Shown: piece by piece, positions 62,282-64,000 of the stretch | How positions within the stretch are numbered: the stretch's first letter is position 1 | Layout: the number at the start of each line of letters is the position of its first letter | Origin: Sphingobacterium bambusae | Lineage (GTDB): Bacteria; Bacteroidota; Bacteroidia; Sphingobacteriales; Sphingobacteriaceae | DNA: 64,000 nt | Assembly (NCBI RefSeq): GCF_033955345.1 | Contig: NZ_CP138332.1 | Coordinates: 3,906,001 to 3,970,000 of the forward strand | Reading direction: 5' to 3' | Position numbers and translations under genes: made by a program | Notes under the pieces: model-generated | What the model was told of the DNA's origin: nothing | The model's database searches: none | Seen by the model: the letters and a program-made list of their open reading frames with translations, nothing else

Positions 62282-63999
62282 CTACTTTATGCCTAGCAGT
62301 TGGTATATCTTTTTCGCAATCTCGCTGTTGTCGACAAAGCCTTGAAAGTGTTCCGCGCCAGGGCCGTAAGCTGCTAGCGGCACCGGAATACCCGTATGGT
62401 CGGTTGTCGCAAAATTGCCCAGCACATGCCCGCTCTTTTGGTTGGCATCCAGCACAACAAGTCCTCCTGTTTCATGATCGGAGGTCACGATCACCAATGT
62501 TTCTCCATCTTGATCCGCATAAGCTAACGCTTGCCCCACCAACTTATCGAAGCTGAGGTATTCCGTTACCGTAAATGGCATGGAGTTGCCGTGACCACCG
62601 CCGTCAATTTTGGCTTCCTCTACCATTAGGAAAAACCATGTTTGCCGCCGCGTTGCTGCAGGAAATCTACACTTGGCGCAAAGGCATCTTCAATTAGCCG
62701 GTAGTCGGTCTTGATTTTTTCTTGCCCAGCACTCAGTTTGTCCCATTCGCGGCTCACCTTATCTTCTGCAAAGACGATCACACGTGGGGCTTTAGTTTTT
62801 CGGAGGGCTTCGACACCATCCTTAATCGCAAATCCCTTCCCCTTCAGTTGTTTAATCAAGCTGCTATCCGCCTTGGCGAAAGCTGGATGAAAACCACCGA
62901 CCACCAAGTCTAATTTACTGTCCAAAAGATCCTGTGCAATACTGTCGGAGAGATCTCGCTCGTTGACATGTGTGTAAAATGCCGATGGTGTTACTCCCGT
63001 TACGCGATCATTGGAAAGAATACCGCTAGCCATTTGTATTTCCGCCAGTCGATCGGGGATATTGGTAACGGCAAGGCCTAGCGTGTCGACACCGATATAT
63101 CGGTTTTTTGTTTTGACGCCAGTGGCTAGCGCGCTGCCGCCGGCAGCAGAGTCGGTATGGTAGTTGTCGGTTGATCCGGTGTACAGATAGCCCGTGTAGG
63201 GCATCTGAAGTACATTTAACTGACCTCTGTTGGCAAGTGCCGCCGCCCACAGCTGCGATAGGCCAGCGCCATCGCTGATGAGTAAGATCACGTTTTTCGG
63301 TTTTTTCCCGATCGCATATTGACGTGTAGACTGGTAAGGTTTGTAGGGTTGTTGCTCTTGATAGCTAACCTGATCGTAGCTTTGTAGAAATCTAGATACT
63401 TCATGAGGTTTGTCGGTATTGATGTAGTCGATGCCGATCTTGATCCATTCATACCAAGCTGTTTTGGTATCGGGCGAAGCCCAAAAGCGTATTTTCTTGC
63501 CCAGTTGATGTACGGAATCAACGGCAATACTCACTTTTTCTAGGTCCGCATCGGTCAGTCGACCGAGGCCATTCCATTTTGTAAAAGCAGGAAATGGCGC
63601 GCTGAATAGCCCGATGCGTGCCAGCTGCTCCTCGTTGTACACCTCACCTAAATCGCCGTCGAAAAAGAAAATGTCGTCAAAATTCTTAAAGTCGACAGCT
63701 TTGGGTTTGCGGCCGCTGATAACTAGTTTTACTGCTTTTGGGTTGTTACGACTATCAAAAAGAGCACGATGGGGCGCTAGTTTTTTTGTTAATACTTGGA
63801 GTATTTCCTTGCCGTCAGTTTTTGGGTCGATCAACAATTGTAGTTGACCTTGTTTCGGATAGAGGTAACCATCGCTACTTGTAGCGAAAGCATCGAGGAT
63901 AGGGGCTAGATACAGTTTATCAAAAGTGCGCGAAGCCGTGATTTCTTGAGGTTCATGGGCGACGTAAAGTTCTCCATCGCGCAAATATAGATCAACCTC
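62282..63999 (-). pseudogene. GDPD-like/alkaline phosphatase fusion, frameshifted and cut by window end
   Basis: The frame enters from beyond the window (EVDLYLRDGELYVAHEP, a glycerophosphodiesterase front motif). It continues through DDIFFFDGDLGEVYN and KIRFWASPDTKTAWYEWIKIGIDYINTD, then an alkaline phosphatase domain: KNVILLISDGAG and HTDSAAGGSALATGVK with the nucleophile Ser. The frame ends at a stop (62626) after QQRGGKHGFS. The rest (MVEEAKIDGGGHGNS, TSDHETGG, FATTDHTGIPVPLAAYGPGA) reads on in another frame. Restoring one T in the T-tract near 62633-62637 (minus strand GGTTTTTCC) would join them as HGFFLMVEEA. It may be a true pseudogene or a sequence error. The TTG at 63984 is not the start. 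Confidence 0.85.
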
Positions 64000-64000
64000 A

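Noticed and set aside
62620-62660. Programmed frameshift joining the two phosphatase halves
   Set aside because: The T-run could be slippery, but no stimulatory structure or alternate product is evident; a simple indel or sequence error is more likely.

Overview
The window looks like a chromosomal segment of a Bacteroidota, most likely a Sphingobacteriaceae-type organism (Sphingobacterium/Olivibacter-like; the genus is inferred, not demonstrated). The evidence is a SusC/SusD pair, many lipoproteins with an acidic stretch right after the lipobox Cys, CzcA fused to TolC, LytS/LytTR two-component pairs, and promoters of the Bacteroidota type (TTG, about 20 bp, TAnnTTTG). I saw no rRNA, tRNA, CRISPR array, intact insertion sequence or prophage.

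Layout. Positions 2-1180 are the 3' end of a glycerophosphodiesterase-like/alkaline phosphatase fusion. Its paralogue lies at the other end of the window (62282-63999, minus strand), also cut by the window edge and broken by a one-base frameshift. Positions 1181-2336 are gene-poor, with a 36-bp perfect palindrome, a degenerate second copy, and between them a decayed reading frame with two in-frame stops. Positions 2337-10448 hold a SusC-SusD-DUF5000-DUF4998 nutrient-uptake operon closed by a strong terminator. Positions 10563-14591 (minus) encode a sensor kinase, a LytTR regulator and a TlpA-like thioredoxin protein. Positions 14855-20567 hold mixed genes: a TPM lipoprotein, a membrane protein, a VOC protein, a GMC oxidoreductase, a small lipoprotein and a metallophosphoesterase.

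The centre (20574-34517) is a large heme-acquisition locus built as two divergent units. The minus-strand unit carries a TonB-dependent HmuR-like receptor, five HmuY-like lipoproteins, an S41 protease lipoprotein and a heme oxygenase. The plus-strand unit carries a periplasmic heme-binding protein, a FecCD permease, an ABC ATPase fused to a full-length HemS/HmuS heme-handling domain, and a Fur-like protein reduced to its DNA-binding half. The divergent control region has three tandem 21-bp repeats plus a distant fourth copy. An AraC regulator with a Fur-like promoter box follows. In the likely pathway, surface lipoproteins capture heme, the receptor and ABC importer move it inward, and the fused HmuS domain and/or the heme oxygenase handle or open the ring.

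Positions 34606-41692 contain an unknown helical protein, a heavy-metal RND efflux operon (small secreted protein, CzcA-TolC fusion, lipoprotein adaptor) with a clear promoter, and a small cytochrome c lipoprotein. A bestrophin-like channel and an amidohydrolase follow.

Positions 44412-55125 are a siderophore locus: a TonB receptor and DUF4374 lipoprotein (minus), diverging from a Fes/IroE-like esterase, a YncE-like beta-propeller, a CeuBCDE/YclNOPQ-type ABC importer and a siderophore-interacting reductase (plus), with two Fur-like boxes in the divergent promoter. Downstream are a LytS/LytTR pair, a lipoprotein intradiol dioxygenase and a pirin-like cupin, then an aromatic-type aminotransferase and a FUSC membrane protein. 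Two independent iron-scavenging systems, heme and probably catecholate siderophore, therefore dominate the window.
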